Shown in pieces: positions 50,244 to 61,679 of a stretch of 64,000 nt of DNA (positions are counted from its first letter, which is position 1; each line of letters begins with the position of its first letter). The notes under the pieces were generated by a model that saw only the letters and a program-made list of their open reading frames with translations, was not told the origin of the DNA and did no database searches. The DNA is from Phascolarctos cinereus (Eukaryota > Chordata > Mammalia > Diprotodontia > Phascolarctidae), in assembly GCF_002099425.1 (NCBI RefSeq), contig NW_018343954.1:20173501-20237500 (forward strand). Direction: 5' to 3'. The translations under genes and the position numbers were made by a program.

Positions 50244-51071
50244 GAGACATATATGAAGAGGAACACACAGAGGGAACCTATGTGGATAGGATACCAACAT
50301 GGAGGGACACACACATACAAAGGGAAGACATAACTAGAATAATCCACATGCTGGAGTGCAATGTGGGATAGCTGCCAATATCTTTAGATGTTGCCATAAC
50401 TTTGCTTCTATTATACCTGCTCCCTGTGGTCTCCTGTGGTTGAATAGTCTTTGCCAAGTGTATGTTTGTGGCATACAGCTTACACCAGGTTTTATTCGTT
50501 ACTGGTGTTGAGTGGTATGCAGCTCCACCAGTTGTGTGGTCATTGCTGGTGGCTGCCAGACCTGGCTCCACTAGTCACCATGAGACCGTGCAGCTGCTTT
50601 CTACTTCTACCTTCTGGAGATGATACTTCATTCTCATGGGAGGAAGGAAGAGTGGGCTATCCAATTGTGTTTTAGTTTAAAGTCCAGAGGCAATACTCTA
50701 CAATTCTTTTAGGAAGTCAGGGCCTTAGCACATCCAGTCATCAGGTTAGGGAAAAACCCTTAGTGGTGTTTTTTCTCAAAAGATTTGTATCAGTTTCACA
50801 GCCCTTGGCTGTAATAGTTGTTTCCTCTTCAAAAAGAGATCCCTTACCCCAGAGCCAAGCTCTTTCAAGCACAGAAATAGAACCCAGAAAAATAATTAGT
50901 GCTTGCAAACTTTAAATTAATTTTTTAACCCCTTCATCCTGCTTAAAAAGGGCAGAGATTCTCTCAGATTATTCAATATGACTCAAGGCTAGAAATACCT
51001 TGCTGCTCTCAACTTGATGTCTGGTTCCTAAAGCCTTCCCTCTCAAGCTCAGTTTAAAGATTACCCTTCCA

Positions 51072-51218
51072 GGGGCAGCTAGGTGGCGCAGTGGATACAG
51101 CACCAGCCCTGGATTCAGGAGGACCTGAGTTCAAATATGGCCTCCGACATGTAACACTTACTAGCTGTATGACTCTGGGCAAGTTGCTTAATCCCATTGC
51201 CTAGTGCCCCCCCCAAAA
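51072..51218 (+). repeat. Young tRNA-derived marsupial SINE with perfect target duplication
   Basis: The head 'ggggcagctaggtggcgcag' is nearly consensus-like, followed by 'aggacctgagttcaaatatg' and 'tctgggcaagttgcttaatc', and ends in C8-A7. It is flanked by a perfect 16-bp direct repeat, aaagattacccttcca, at 51056-51071 and 51219-51234; the A-run makes the right edge ambiguous by a few bases. The intact duplication and low divergence mark it as the youngest SINE in the window. Confidence 0.93.
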
Positions 51219-51329
51219 AAAGATTACCCTTCCAACAATTTGCAGGGGCCTTATAGATCTGATGCCCCCAACTTCAAAATCCTTTTAATCTTCCATGAAA
51301 ATGAATTCAAGTGAGGATATTGGAAGGCA

Positions 51330-51610
51330 AATCAACAAAACCCATATCCAGGAGATAAAGGCTATTGAATTCTTCTTGCTAGTCTATGTCCCTGCCTTTC
51401 AAGATTTTGGCCCCCTCAGCCATTACATGGGGATCCAAAAAGGCCTTTTGTATAAGATAGTACTTATACTGAGCCTTGTGGGAGTTAGAGATTCCAAGAG
51501 ATGGAAGTGAAGAGGAAAAGCATTCTAGGCATGGGGCCTAGCCAATGAAAATCATGGAGATGGAAAATGAAATGTTTTGTAATGGGGAATAGCAAGCAGG
51601 CCAGTTTATC
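51330..51610 (-). repeat. L2-clade LINE remnant
   Basis: 'gagccttgtgggagttagag', 'gcattctaggcatggggcct', 'agccaatgaaaatcatggag' and 'gcaagcaggccagtttatct' match the interior of the 9055 family. Confidence 0.65.
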
Positions 51611-51664
51611 TGAAACATTTATTCATTTTTTAATGTAATGTAATGTAATTTATTATTTGTTTCT

Positions 51665-51975
51665 TTTCTATGTGACCTTGGACTAGTCACTTTACTTCTC
51701 TGAAATTCTGGCAATTTCCTAGGATTTTACAAAATTTTACACAGGTTGTGATCTGTGTTGGTAGAAGGAATTCCCATACTGGGAGTTTTCTATGTGAAGG
51801 AATTCTCAGATTTTTCCTTTAGTCATGAATTTGTTTGACTCCACCACTAACCTTCTGTGTAAATTTGGACAACTCACAACATCTTGAGATTTTTTCTCGA
51901 TTCATCCAGAAAATGAAGAGAGTGGATTAGATAATGACTAAGGTTCTTCCTAACTCTAAAATCTTAGGATTATTG
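51665..51975 (+). repeat. Two adjoining MIR/CORE SINE fragments
   Basis: 51665-51800 has 'tgtgaccttggactagtcac' and 'gttggtagaaggaattccca'. 51820-51975 has 'tgtaaatttggacaactcac', 'catccagaaaatgaagagag' and 'taaggttcttcctaactcta', which is MIR3-like. Confidence 0.65.
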
Positions 51976-52009
51976 ATCAGATCCCAGATTACTCCAAACT
52001 TCCAACAAT

Positions 52010-52140
52010 TTATATTTGTGAATTCCTTGAGAACAGGGACTAATTTTTTTTTTGTCTTCTTTTGGAACCCCAATGCTTAGTACAAAGCCTGCCACATAAT
52101 AGGTTATTAATAAATGCTTGTTGACTTGAGTTGTCCTGAG
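52010..52140 (+). repeat. L2 LINE 3' tail
   Basis: 'gaattccttgagaacaggga', 'ccccaatgcttagtacaaag', 'cctgccacataataggttat', 'taataaatgcttgttgactt'. Confidence 0.9.
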
Positions 52141-52729
52141 AAATCTATGAGCAGAATACGTGTCTTTTAAAGGTGGAATTCTGGATTACATTTCTAATTG
52201 TCCATCCATTTTGTATCAGTTAACAACAAAATCCATTTGCGATTTAAATGAATATCAAATTTAGTCCCCAAGTGGTTTGAAGGAAACATTTAATTAAAAT
52301 AAATTCATTTCCAAAGGCAAAAGGAAAAGTGCCTACCGCTATTTTGGGGGTGGGGGGTGGGGAGTGGAGATGATGTCTATTAAAATCTCATGCATAGCAG
52401 CCTTGCTCTATCATTCCTGTAGCCTTGTAATGGAAGGAATCTTGCAGTCAGCTTCTTCTGATATTTTTATTAAGAAATTTCTTTGAGTCTAAGGTGAGGC
52501 CTTGTATTTGATTGTTTCTACAGAGGAATCATAGGTTGTTTTATGTTCAGTGCACTTAATTCATCAACATTTGTATAAAGCTTTGTACTTTTCAGTTTTT
52601 TAACATAAAAACCATAATTTAAATTAGATTACCCAACAACTGTGACATATACATGTATATGTGTGTTTATATATGTTATATGTATACATATATGTATATG
52701 TGTACATGCATATATTAGGTATTATTTTT

Positions 52730-52860
52730 CTTTTTTTACAGATAATGAAAATGATGCGTAATGAGGCAAGGTAACTTGTCTGAAGTCACAAAAATTGGTT
52801 AGGTAAAGAGCCAGAAGCAAAATCCTGTTTGCCTTACTTTTACCTCCTAGGTCTTTCTGA
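52730..52860 (-). repeat. MIR fragment
   Basis: 'tttacagataatgaaaatga', 'gcaaggtaacttgtctgaag' and 'gagccagaagcaaaatcctg' read as reverse MIR. Confidence 0.65.
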
Positions 52861-52959
52861 TACATCTCTCTACCTTTCCCAATAGTAAATGATTGCTCAC
52901 TTCAGGTATTAAAGAGCAAACATCTCTCAGTCTTCTCAGTATACCTTGAAACCTCAGTG

Positions 52960-53195
52960 ATCAATAATAGTATTTATAGAGTACCTACTATGTGCTGGGC
53001 TCTGTACTAATCTGATTTGATCCTTAAGACAACCCAAGGAGGCAAGTACTAGAATTGTTCTCGTATTACAGTTGAGGAAACTGAAGCAAACAGAGGTTAA
53101 TTGACTTTTCCAGAATCATAAAACTAATGTTTGAAGCTGTATTAAACTCAGATCATCTTGACTCTAATTCCACTGTGCCTACGTCACTATGCTAC
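52960..53195 (-). repeat. MIR SINE, near full length
   Basis: 'gtacctactatgtgctgggc', 'ccttaagacaacccaaggag', 'tacagttgaggaaactgaag' and 'cagatcatcttgactctaat' follow reverse MIR order through to the head. Confidence 0.88.
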
Positions 53196-53329
53196 TCATT
53201 CCAGGATAATTTTCTTTTGAATTTTATCCAATTGCTTTTAGTTCGGAGGCACCCAAAAGACCTTATAATGGAGTATGTACCTATTCAATTCAATTACTCA
53301 AATGTCAATAGATATTTTAGAACAATGCT

Positions 53330-53675
53330 ATTTTTTTTAGGGCAGGGACTGTTTGACTTTTGTGTCTTCCTGATGCCTAACAGGCAGCTAAGTGGTACAA
53401 TGTATAGAGCAAGGGGCCTAGAGTTGGTAAAATTTATCTTCTTGAGTTAAAATCTGTCCTCAATCACTTACTAGCTGTGTGACCCTGTGCAAGTCACCTA
53501 ACCCCTATTTGCCTCAGTTCCTGATCCATAAAATGAGGACACACTGGAAAAGAAAATGACAAACCACTCCAGTATCTTTGCCATGGGGTCATATAGAGTC
53601 AGACGAGACTCAACAACAGCAATGCCTACAATGGTGCCTGGAATATAATAGACGCTTAATAAACGTTAATTGATT
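53330..53675 (+). repeat. L2 3' tail split by a SINE
   Basis: The L2 tail runs 'agggcagggactgtttgact...tgatgccta' (to 53379) and resumes at 53622 'atgcctacaatggtgcctgg' to 'cgcttaataaacgttaattg'. The pieces are contiguous in L2 once the inserted SINE and one copy of the target duplication are removed. Confidence 0.88.
53380..53621 (+). repeat. Marsupial tRNA/CORE SINE inserted in an L2 tail
   Basis: Head 'caggcagctaagtggtacaa', core 'ctgtgtgaccctgtgcaagt', and 3' end 'gacaaaccactccagtatct' with 'gagtcagacgagactcaaca'. It is flanked by atgccta at 53373-53379 and 53622-53628, a 7-bp target-site duplication. The longer 3' end distinguishes this subfamily from the SINE at 51072. Confidence 0.88.
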
Positions 53676-53800
53676 GGCGTTTATTAGGTTCCTCCTTAGC
53701 ATCTAGAACTGAGCTAGGGATTTTGCCAAATACAAAAGAATAGTGTTCACATGCAAATGAGTTCTGTCCTCTTCAAAGTAGTCACATGGGGAGGCCAGTC
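53676..53800 (-). repeat. L2-clade LINE tail
   Basis: 'cgtttattaggttcctcctt', 'agcatctagaactgagctag' and 'ggattttgccaaatacaaaa' lie in the opposite orientation to the preceding L2 tail, so the two tails meet. Confidence 0.55.
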
Positions 53801-54084
53801 CTCATTACAGTGAAGCTGACATTGTGCAAAGCATTTATAAAATTGTCTTCAGAGTCTGCAGCCCATTATTGTATGTGTTCTTAAGGAAAGATGGAGAGCC
53901 TCTATCTTTTGAGCTCATTTATTGATTCTTGTAACAATCAGGTGTCATTTAGAGCTGAGACCAGAGAATAAGTTGGGTAATCTAGTTAGGTAATAGCACT
54001 TCTAGTGAGAAAGGAAATATCATGAAAAAGGAGAATGTATTTCTTACTTATTCCCCTCTAAGTATTCTTCTATTCAGTCATTTC

Positions 54085-54307
54085 ATCCTCCTTCCAGTTC
54101 GTTGAACAAGATTCCAACTCTCAGCTTTGTTCATTTTCACTGGCTGTCCCAGGCCTTGAATTTTCTCCTTTTCCTCCTTTGCCTTCCCTCAAGTCTCAGC
54201 TCAAATCCCACCTTTTACAAGAAGCCTTTCCCAGGCCTCCTTAACATTAGTACCCTCCCTCTGAGACCACCTCCAATTTATCTGTCTCCTTTGTGTACAG
54301 TCATTTG

Positions 54308-54378
<71 letters not shown>

Positions 54379-54485
54379 GTGAGCTCCTTGAAGGAAGGGA
54401 CTGTTTTTGCTTTTCTTTGTTGTCTCCAGAGCTTACAGGTTTCAGGGAGCTTAATAAATATTTAATGATTTGTTGACTCAACTTA
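54085..54485 (+). repeat. L2 LINE 3' end carrying an internal (TC)n
   Basis: 'ctgtcccaggccttgaattt', 'aagtctcagctcaaatccca', 'agaagcctttcccaggcctc', then (TC)n at 54313-54375, then 'gtgagctccttgaaggaagg' and 'agcttaataaatatttaatg'. The L2 order is kept on both sides of the microsatellite. Confidence 0.92.
54313..54375. repeat. (TC)n microsatellite
   Basis: About 31 uninterrupted TC units within an L2 3' end. Confidence 0.97.
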
Positions 54486-54929
54486 AATGACTTGTCCACA
54501 TTTGGCTGTGAAGCAGAGTTCCAAAAGGCATCAGTGAAATAAATAAGCCCATTTTTCTTGAGGTAAAAACTTTGACTACAAGCTCTCATTTAAATATATA
54601 CATTCGAGAATGCTAATTTGAAAATCAGTCATTACTTTAAGTTCACACTACCTGGAAGATATAACTTATATTATTTCGTTTGTGCCTCACAAAAGTCTAA
54701 GATAGGCAGTTGCTTATATTCAACATCCTAAGGCTCCACTCCAGACAGGTTAGGCTAGTTTTCCTTAAAAAGGTATTGAAACTGACTGAGATTTAATTGG
54801 GTCAGAAGACCAAGGCTTGTGATCTGTCACCTATGTACCATAACAACCATAACGAGAGGGGGTGATGGTCTTAACTTTGGTCTATAAACCAGCAACATGA
54901 TCAACTGTATCAGAGTGAAGCTGTGACCA

Positions 54930-55075
54930 TCGGATTGTGAACTCCTTGAGGGCAGGGACTATCTTTTGCCTCTTTTTATTTATTTTTATTTTTGCATCCC
55001 CAGTGCTTAGCACTGTGTATCTGGCACATAATAGGTGCTTAATTAATGTTTATTAATTTATTGGTCAACTGAATT
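54930..55075 (+). repeat. L2 LINE 3' tail
   Basis: 'gtgaactccttgagggcagg', 'tgcatccccagtgcttagca', 'ctggcacataataggtgctt'. Confidence 0.92.
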
Positions 55076-55214
55076 AAGTATATCAACAGGAAAATAGCCT
55101 TTTCCTTCTCTGGATGTTCTTTCCTGATATGACTAAGTAATCTTCCTTTAATTTCCTGTTAGATGAACTTCAAGTATCTTTAAGTATTCTTTGTTATCTT
55201 GGAATCAATCCACC

Positions 55215-55440
55215 TGAATGTCCAGGGCAGCTTGAACCCATTACAACACGAGGGGGTGATTATCCCCACTTTATGGACAAAGAAGATGAGACTCAGAGGG
55301 CTAAAATGATTTGGCCATGGTCACATTTGACTAAACATGGTCCACATAAAGGTTAAGAAGTGAGATTTGAACCCAGGTCTTTCAGACTCCAATTATAGGA
55401 CTCTATCCACTATATCACATTACCTGTCTTTTAGGGAATT
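55215..55440 (-). repeat. MIR SINE
   Basis: 'attatccccactttatggac', 'gtgagatttgaacccaggtc', 'tttcagactccaattatagg', 'actctatccactatatcaca'. Confidence 0.88.
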
Positions 55441-55779
55441 TTAATTAAATAAATAAATGTGTGTGGGCTGTGTGTACACACACACATGCATACACTCTAT
55501 CAGCTATTTATCTTTCTATCTACCCGACAGTATAAAATTAGAGAAAAATCTCAAGGCAGCACATAAGGAAATATAAAATAAAATGTCAACTACAAACATG
55601 TGAGGCACAACATGGTAACTGACATTATTTGATATTAATTTGTTATGTAACATTAGATAACATTAGATTTCTGACAGAGATTTTAAATGAAGGAGTAGAC
55701 ATAACTTTATAGAGTGCCTTGCATACTATATTCCTTTCTAGAGACAGGTAGGATGGACTGACAAATCTGATTTCATTTC

Positions 55780-56215
55780 CGGGCACTGGGGACAAAAACA
55801 AACAATGTCATAAAGTAGTTTTCATTCAATTTGGACAAACAACACAGACAGACAGACAGACACACACACACATAAAAGTAAATACAAAGTACATGCTGAG
55901 TCAATACAAGGTAATATGGAGAAAGGCACTAGTAGAGTGGGACATCAAGAGCTGAAGTTTGGAGAGAGCCAGAAATTCAAAGAAGCAGATGTGAGGAGGG
56001 AATGTACCTCAGGAATGTACCTCTGCAAAGGCACAGAGACAGAAGATTATATGTCATGTAGGAAGAACAGTAAGTAAGCCAATTTGGCTATAGCCAAGGG
56101 TATGCAAGGAAAGAAATGTGAGATAATCCTGGAAAAGTCAGGCTGAAGCCAGATTGTGAAGAGTAACCATAGGTTATATGAGCTTGGCTTAGAAGAAATG
56201 GTCATTTTAAAGTAT
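55780..56215 (-). repeat. L2-clade LINE remnant
   Basis: 'gggcactggggacaaaaaca', 'gctgaagtttggagagagcc', 'gatgtgaggagggaatgtac' and 'gaagccagattgtgaagagt' match the 9055 family. A (CAGA)n/(CA)n stretch (55844-55872) is internal. Confidence 0.65.
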
Positions 56216-56639
56216 ATCAATGCCTAAAAATATAAAATTTCCCTTGTTATAAACTGCACTGTTTCTATTCTGCCATTTTTTTTATGATTAGACATGTTTG
56301 TGGAGAAAACAGGTCCAAGTTGGTGAACATATAACTGTTCCACCGCATGAAGAGTCTAAGATTTTTTTTTTACTCCCCTGGCTTATGTATATTCCCCAGG
56401 AAACCATATGTACATGTGTGTATGTGTGCGTATGTGTGTGTGCATGTACACATATACAAACCCACAATACCACAACTTCCACTCACAGACTCCTCACTTG
56501 CTAGCATGTAGTTCCAAAAATTAAAAGCATCAAATTTTATTGAAATTGAACTCACAATGGAGCTCTTGGAAAATAAAGCCACTTTTTAATTACCAAATAA
56601 CTGAACAGTCTTAGCTAATTGCAGTTATGATTAGGTCGG

Positions 56640-57100
56640 TTCCTTCCCTGCTGCTCCCATTAGGCACTACCTCCTGGCATCTCCCAAGGTGTCAGTCAGG
56701 CTTGGGTCTAGTTGTATATTCTCCTGCAGTTTCACAGAGTTCCCACCAGGTGGCATCAAGCATCTCTCTCCACTATGCGTCCTTCCTGCATAGCTTCACA
56801 CAGCTTCCTGCTGGTTACATCAGATGTTCTCCCTCCATATAGTTCTGGGCAGCTCCCATGAGAAAGTATAATCTGTTCTCCCAAGTGACTCCCCTGGTCA
56901 TTTTGAATCTCGCAGGCAGCTCCAGGCCCATGTTTTGCTCTCAGGCATAGCCAAACTCTCTCCGGAAGGAAAATGTTTTTGGTCTTTGGGCAGCATTTCT
57001 GCCCCGTGCAGACAAGTCTCCAGAGTTTTCCCTGTCCGTCAAGGGACACTGTTTCTCTTGCATCTAGTGATGTTAGGGTAGATTAGGGTCCTCCTTCCAC
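56640..57100. other. GC-richer unclassified segment
   Basis: Higher GC than its neighbours, with repeated words such as 'agttcccaccaggtggcatc' and 'agcttcctgctggttacatc'. This suggests an old internal repetition or an unrecognised element. No coding frame is supported on either strand. Confidence 0.35.
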
Positions 57101-57178
57101 ATTATTCTTCTTGACAAGGACTCCTGATGAACACTGGCCATACACACCAAGGACAAAACGAGACCAGCCAATCAATCT

Positions 57179-57265
57179 ACCAAAACCAAACCAAACCAAA
57201 CCAACCCCCCCCCCAAAAAAGCCCAAAACAAACAAAAAACAAAAACAAAAACAAAAAAACACCCA
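57179..57265. repeat. (CCAAA)n and A-rich low-complexity tract
   Basis: CCAAA pentamers, then C10 and A-rich 'caaaaacaaaaac' units. Confidence 0.9.
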
Positions 57266-57894
57266 AAGAGAAGGACCTTATTCTCTTCCATCTTTAACAG
57301 AGTCCCCATACTTCAGATCCAGGCTCAGACAGAATGACTGCACATTTTGATGTCCTTTCTCCATCAGACCTCTGGGAAAAGTGGAAGTCTTTGGAGGGAA
57401 CATTTCCTAATCTGTTTTGAAATTGTAAAGGCATAATAATTTCTCCTTAATTATCTCTCTTAAGTCCTCAAAGAATGTCTCTGAGGTAAATGAGTGGGAT
57501 TTTTCAAATCATCCTAGGCTGTTACAGCTGCACTCAGTGGAGAAGATTAGTGGGGGAAACTGTACATTTCTCTTTTTTTGCAGCTTGCAGTTCTATAGAG
57601 AACATTACTCACTGGTGGGGGGAGGGGCGGGCGAGGAACTCGTGCCAGGCTGCAAGTATTAATTCCCCTAGCACAGTGCATCATACTAATTGCATGCTTC
57701 ATAAATGTTTATTCAATGAACGAGTGAATGAATGAGGAGCTACTAAATAATTTAAGGAATGGCATGATATAATTTTTAATCTGAATAAAAAATAATTTAC
57801 TCCTCACTTTCAATAGATATTGATTAAAACCTATTTCTGACATTTTTAGGTGCTGATAAAACTTTAACAGTCATAGGAGATAATACAGGAATGT

Positions 57895-58070
57895 CTTACA
57901 TTTCTATAACACCCAACTTTTCTTAATACTTGGGCTTCCCTAATCTCATTTTATCTTTACAGTAACCCTGTGAGGTAGACAGGCAGGTATATTTATTATC
58001 CACACTTGACAGAGTAGAAAACTGAAGTATAGATAGGTTAAATGAACTGCCTATAGCCACCATGAGTTCA
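57895..58070 (-). repeat. MIR SINE
   Basis: 'cagtaaccctgtgaggtaga', 'ttattatccacacttgacag' and 'gatag' with 'gttaaatgaactgcctatag' read as reverse MIR. Confidence 0.82.
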
Positions 58071-58084
58071 GGCTCTCATTAGCC

Positions 58085-59450
58085 CTTGCCTGGACTCTTG
58101 CAATATCCTCCTAATTGGGTTCCCTGTTTCTAGTCTCTCTTCTCTCTCAAATCTATCTCCTACATAGCAGCCAAATTACTATCCCTAAAGTGTAATTCTG
58201 ACCATGTCACTTCCCTGCTTAAGAAGTTTACTTCTAGGCGGAGCCAAGATGAAGGAGAGAAGCCAGGAAGTTGCATGAGCTCCCCCCAGTTACCCTCAGA
58301 AACAACATTAAATCAAGCTTTTAAACGGATTCTGGAGAAACAGAACCCACAAATAAATGGAGCAAAACAATTTTCCAACTTAAGATAACTTAGAAGGACT
58401 TCAGGAAAAGGCTTTCTCAATTGGGTAAAAGGGGAGTACAGCCAAGTGCAGATGGTGTCTGGGCAAGCCAACAGGAAATTCAGCCACAGCACAGATCAGC
58501 AACCTAGGCCCCTCAGTCCTGGCTCAGAAGGCTAGTGGAATAGCAGGTCTGCTGTGAGGCCTTCAGCCCCAGCACAGAAAACAAATTGCCAGTCCCAGAA
58601 TCCCAGCACAACAGATGTGAATAGGCTGGGCCACCCCACTTCATTGGGCAAACTGCCAGCACCTGAGGCCCCTGTGCAGAAAGCCAGTGACCAGTCCCTT
58701 GACTCTCAGCACAAAAAGCTTGGGACAGTGCCCCCTGTGCCCTAGGAGAAGAGCTCAACTTTTAAAAATGAGAAAAAACAAAAACAAAAAAAAAGAACCC
58801 TGACCATAGAAAGCTACTATGGTGACAGGGAAGATAAAATAAAAACTCAGACAAGGATAACAATGTCAAAATGCCTATATGTGAAGCCTCAAGGGGTAAT
58901 ATGAATTGGTGTCAAACCCAAAAAGTCCTCTTGGAAGAGCTCAAAAAGGATTTTAAAAATCAAGTAAGAGAGGTAGAAGAAAAATTGGGAAAAGAAATGA
59001 GAGTTCTGCAGGAGAATTATGAAAAAAAGAAAGAGTCAACAGCTTGGAAAAGGAAGCATAAAAATTGACTGAAGAAAACAACTTCTTAAAATATAGATTT
59101 GGCCAGAAGTTTACTGCTTCCAGGATAAAATATAAATGCCTCTGTTTGGCATTTGAAACTCCTCACAATTTGTCTCCAACTTATCTTTCCAGGCTCATTT
59201 CATATTATTTCCTGGCTCATTTGTTGTGTCTCTGCACACAACTTTCTAATTCCTAACCCCATGCTTTCAAAGAGGTTTTCCCCCATGCCTTGAATGTTTT
59301 CCCTTCTCATTTACAACTCTCAGAAACCCTACCTTCCTTCAAAAATTAATTTATGTGGCACCTCCTACACAAAGCTTATCCCAATCCTCAGATTGCCTAG
59401 TTAGTGCTTGATTTCTATCCCTTAACTTAGTTTATAATTATTGTAATTGT
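58085..59450 (+). repeat. L2 LINE segment interrupted by an L1-derived insertion
   Basis: The L2 text 'gaccatgtcacttccctgct' and 'taagaagtttact' stops at 58232 and resumes at 59105 with 'agaagtttactgcttccagg', 'cataaatgcc'-like sequence and 'actcctcacaatttgtctcc'. It then has 'ccatgccttgaatgttttcc' and 'tatgtggcacctcctacaca', so the L2 order continues across the insertion. Confidence 0.88.
58233..59104 (+). mobile_element. L1-derived 5' fragment (5' UTR plus partial ORF1) with 11-bp target duplication
   Basis: Starts 'aggcggagccaagatg', the marsupial L1/half-L1 5' signature, then a GC-rich 5' UTR. From about 58920 it encodes LLEELKKDFKNQVREVEEKLGKEMRV in pieces, the ORF1 coiled coil that also occurs at 62370-62290 (minus). 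It stops in the coiled-coil region with no 3' UTR or poly(A). It is flanked by agaagtttact at 58222-58232 and 59105-59115. Most L1 copies lose the 5' end; this one keeps it and lacks the 3' end. An in-frame stop near 59066 and an apparent internal deletion versus the other copy show decay. Confidence 0.85.
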
Positions 59451-59499
59451 AATTATTATAATTATTATTGCATACTTTTATATTTATTGCCATTTGATT

Positions 59500-59680
59500 C
59501 AATAAGCATTTATCAATCAAACAAGTAAGTATTTACTATGTGTGTGTACTGTAAGACAGACATTGTGCTAGATCCTGAGAATATAAAGGCAGAAATTAAA
59601 TAGTTCCTTCCCTTAAGGAGCTTGATTCTGGCCCTGTGCTAGGTACCAGTGTCATAAAGACAAAATGCTATTTTATGAAG
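59500..59680 (-). repeat. L2-clade LINE tail
   Basis: 'caataagcatttatcaatca', 'cattgtgctagatcctgaga', 'atataaaggcagaaattaaa', 'ccttaaggagcttgattctg'. Confidence 0.7.
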
Positions 59681-59839
59681 GCAAAGAGCATACATTAATT
59701 TCCTCTAGTAAAGCTCTTTCTGGATCAAAGGAGAGTATGTACAACCATCATAAACTTTAAAACATGATACATGTTAGTTACTGTTATTATTATTGAAGTC
59801 GAAGACTGTTTTTCTTTTTGTCTTTCTGTCTCCATGTTC

Positions 59840-60085
59840 TGTGAGTTAGCTGGCACAGTGCATAAAGAATCATCGTCAATGAGGAACACCCCTTCCCTCT
59901 CCACTCCCTCTCCAGGTCAGCTCTCACTGGTGGCACATATTTGACTGTGTGATCCTGGGTTAGTTATTTAACTTCTTAGTAGCCCTTTCTAAATTGGATT
60001 TCAGTTGTAATTATGCATTGGTAAAGGAATTTCCTCCTCATCTGCAGCTTCCTGCAGTTATGAAATCATAAGTGTTGTTATAAAA
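59840..60085 (+). repeat. Marsupial MIR/CORE-type SINE
   Basis: 'agctggcacagtgcataaag', 'gtgtgatcctgggttagtta', 'gcattggtaaaggaatttcc' and 'gcagttatgaaatcataagt' follow the subfamily at 540. Confidence 0.72.
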
Positions 60086-61183
60086 AAAAATTCCCAAGGC
60101 CAACCACAAAATTTTTCCAATAAGTAGGCTTTAACAAATGCTTCTTAAATTACCAAAGATCATACAATTTAGTCACTTCAGTGGCAGAGAGAGGAAGCCT
60201 CTAGACTTTTCACTTTTTCCCTTAGATTTTTCAGTATCTGCTATACTGAAAGAAGATATGACACAAGCAAGTCCAGATAAAAACAGCTAGAATTCTAAGG
60301 AAATGTTGAATATTTTTGATAAATCAAAATTTTTTTAAAAAATATTTATTTATTTAAATACAGATTTATTTATTTTTAGTTTTCAACATTTACTTCCACA
60401 ATCTTTTGAGTTCCCCATCTCATCCCTTCCCCCACCCCATGATGGCATGCATTCTGAATACCCCTTCCCCTAGTCTGCCCTCTCTTCTGTCCCTCCCCCC
60501 CTTCTCTTATCCCCTTCCCCTTCTATTTTCCTATAGGGCAGGATAGACTTCTGTACCCCATTTCCTGTATTTCTTATTTCCCAGTTGCATGTGAAAACAT
60601 TTTTTTTTAAACACGTGTTTTTAAAACTTTGGGTTCCAAATTTTCTCCCTTCCTCCCTTCCCACCCACACTCATTGAAAAGGCAAGCAACTCAATATAGG
60701 TTATACATGTGCAGTTTTGCAAAACACTTCCATAATAGACATGCTGTGAAAAACTAACTCTATTTCCCTTAATCCTGTCCTGCCCCCCCATTTGTTCTAT
60801 TCGTTCTTTTGACCCTGTCCCTCCTCAGAAGTATTTGCTTCTGAATACCCCCTTTCCCAATCTGCCCTCCTCTCTATCATCCCCCTGCTCTCTTGTCCCC
60901 TTCTCCCCCTATTTTCCTGTAGTGTAAGACAGATTTCCACGCCCAATTGAATGTGTATGTTATTCCCTCCTCAAGCCAAATCTGATGGGAATAAGATTCA
61001 CTCATTCCCTCTCACCTTCCCCCATTTCCCCTCCACTGTAAGAGCCTTTTCTTTTCTGTTTTTTTTGTGAGATAATTTACCCCTTCTACCTCTCCTTTTC
61101 TTCTTCTCCTAGTATAATCCTCTCTCATCCCCTAATTTTATTCTCCAGATATGACTCCTTAAACTTCAACTCACCTTGTGCCC

Positions 61184-61249
<66 letters not shown>

Positions 61250-61280
61250 ATCCATCCATCCATCCATCCATACATACATA
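61184..61280. repeat. (TATC)n-(CATC)n compound microsatellite
   Basis: About 16 TATC units followed by CATC and CATA units, inside the 3' UTR of the half-L1 element. Confidence 0.97.
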
Positions 61281-61679
61281 TAATTTTTTCTCTCCAACTA
61301 CCCTAATACTGACAAAGGACTCATGAGTTATAAATATCATCTTTCCATGCAGGAATGTAAACAGTTTAACCTTAATAAGTCTCTTATGATTTCTCTTTCC
61401 TGTTTACCTCTTCATGTTCCACTTGAGTCTTGTATCTGAAAGTCAAATTTTCTTTTCAGCTCTGGTCTTTTCATCAAGAATGCTTGAAAGTCCTCTATTT
61501 CACTGATTGTCAATTTTTCCCCCCTGAAGGATTATACTCAGTTCTGCTGGGTGGGTGATTCTTGGTTGTAATCCTATCTCCTTTCCCTTCCTGAATATTA
61601 TATTCCATGCCCTGTGGTCCTTTAATGTAGAAGCTGATAAATCTTGTGTTATCCTGATTGTGTTTCCACAATACTTGAA

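Noticed and set aside
58871-59068. Short coiled-coil frame that looks like a small protein
   Set aside because: It is the ORF1 coiled coil of the L1-derived insertion at 58233-59104, not a host gene.
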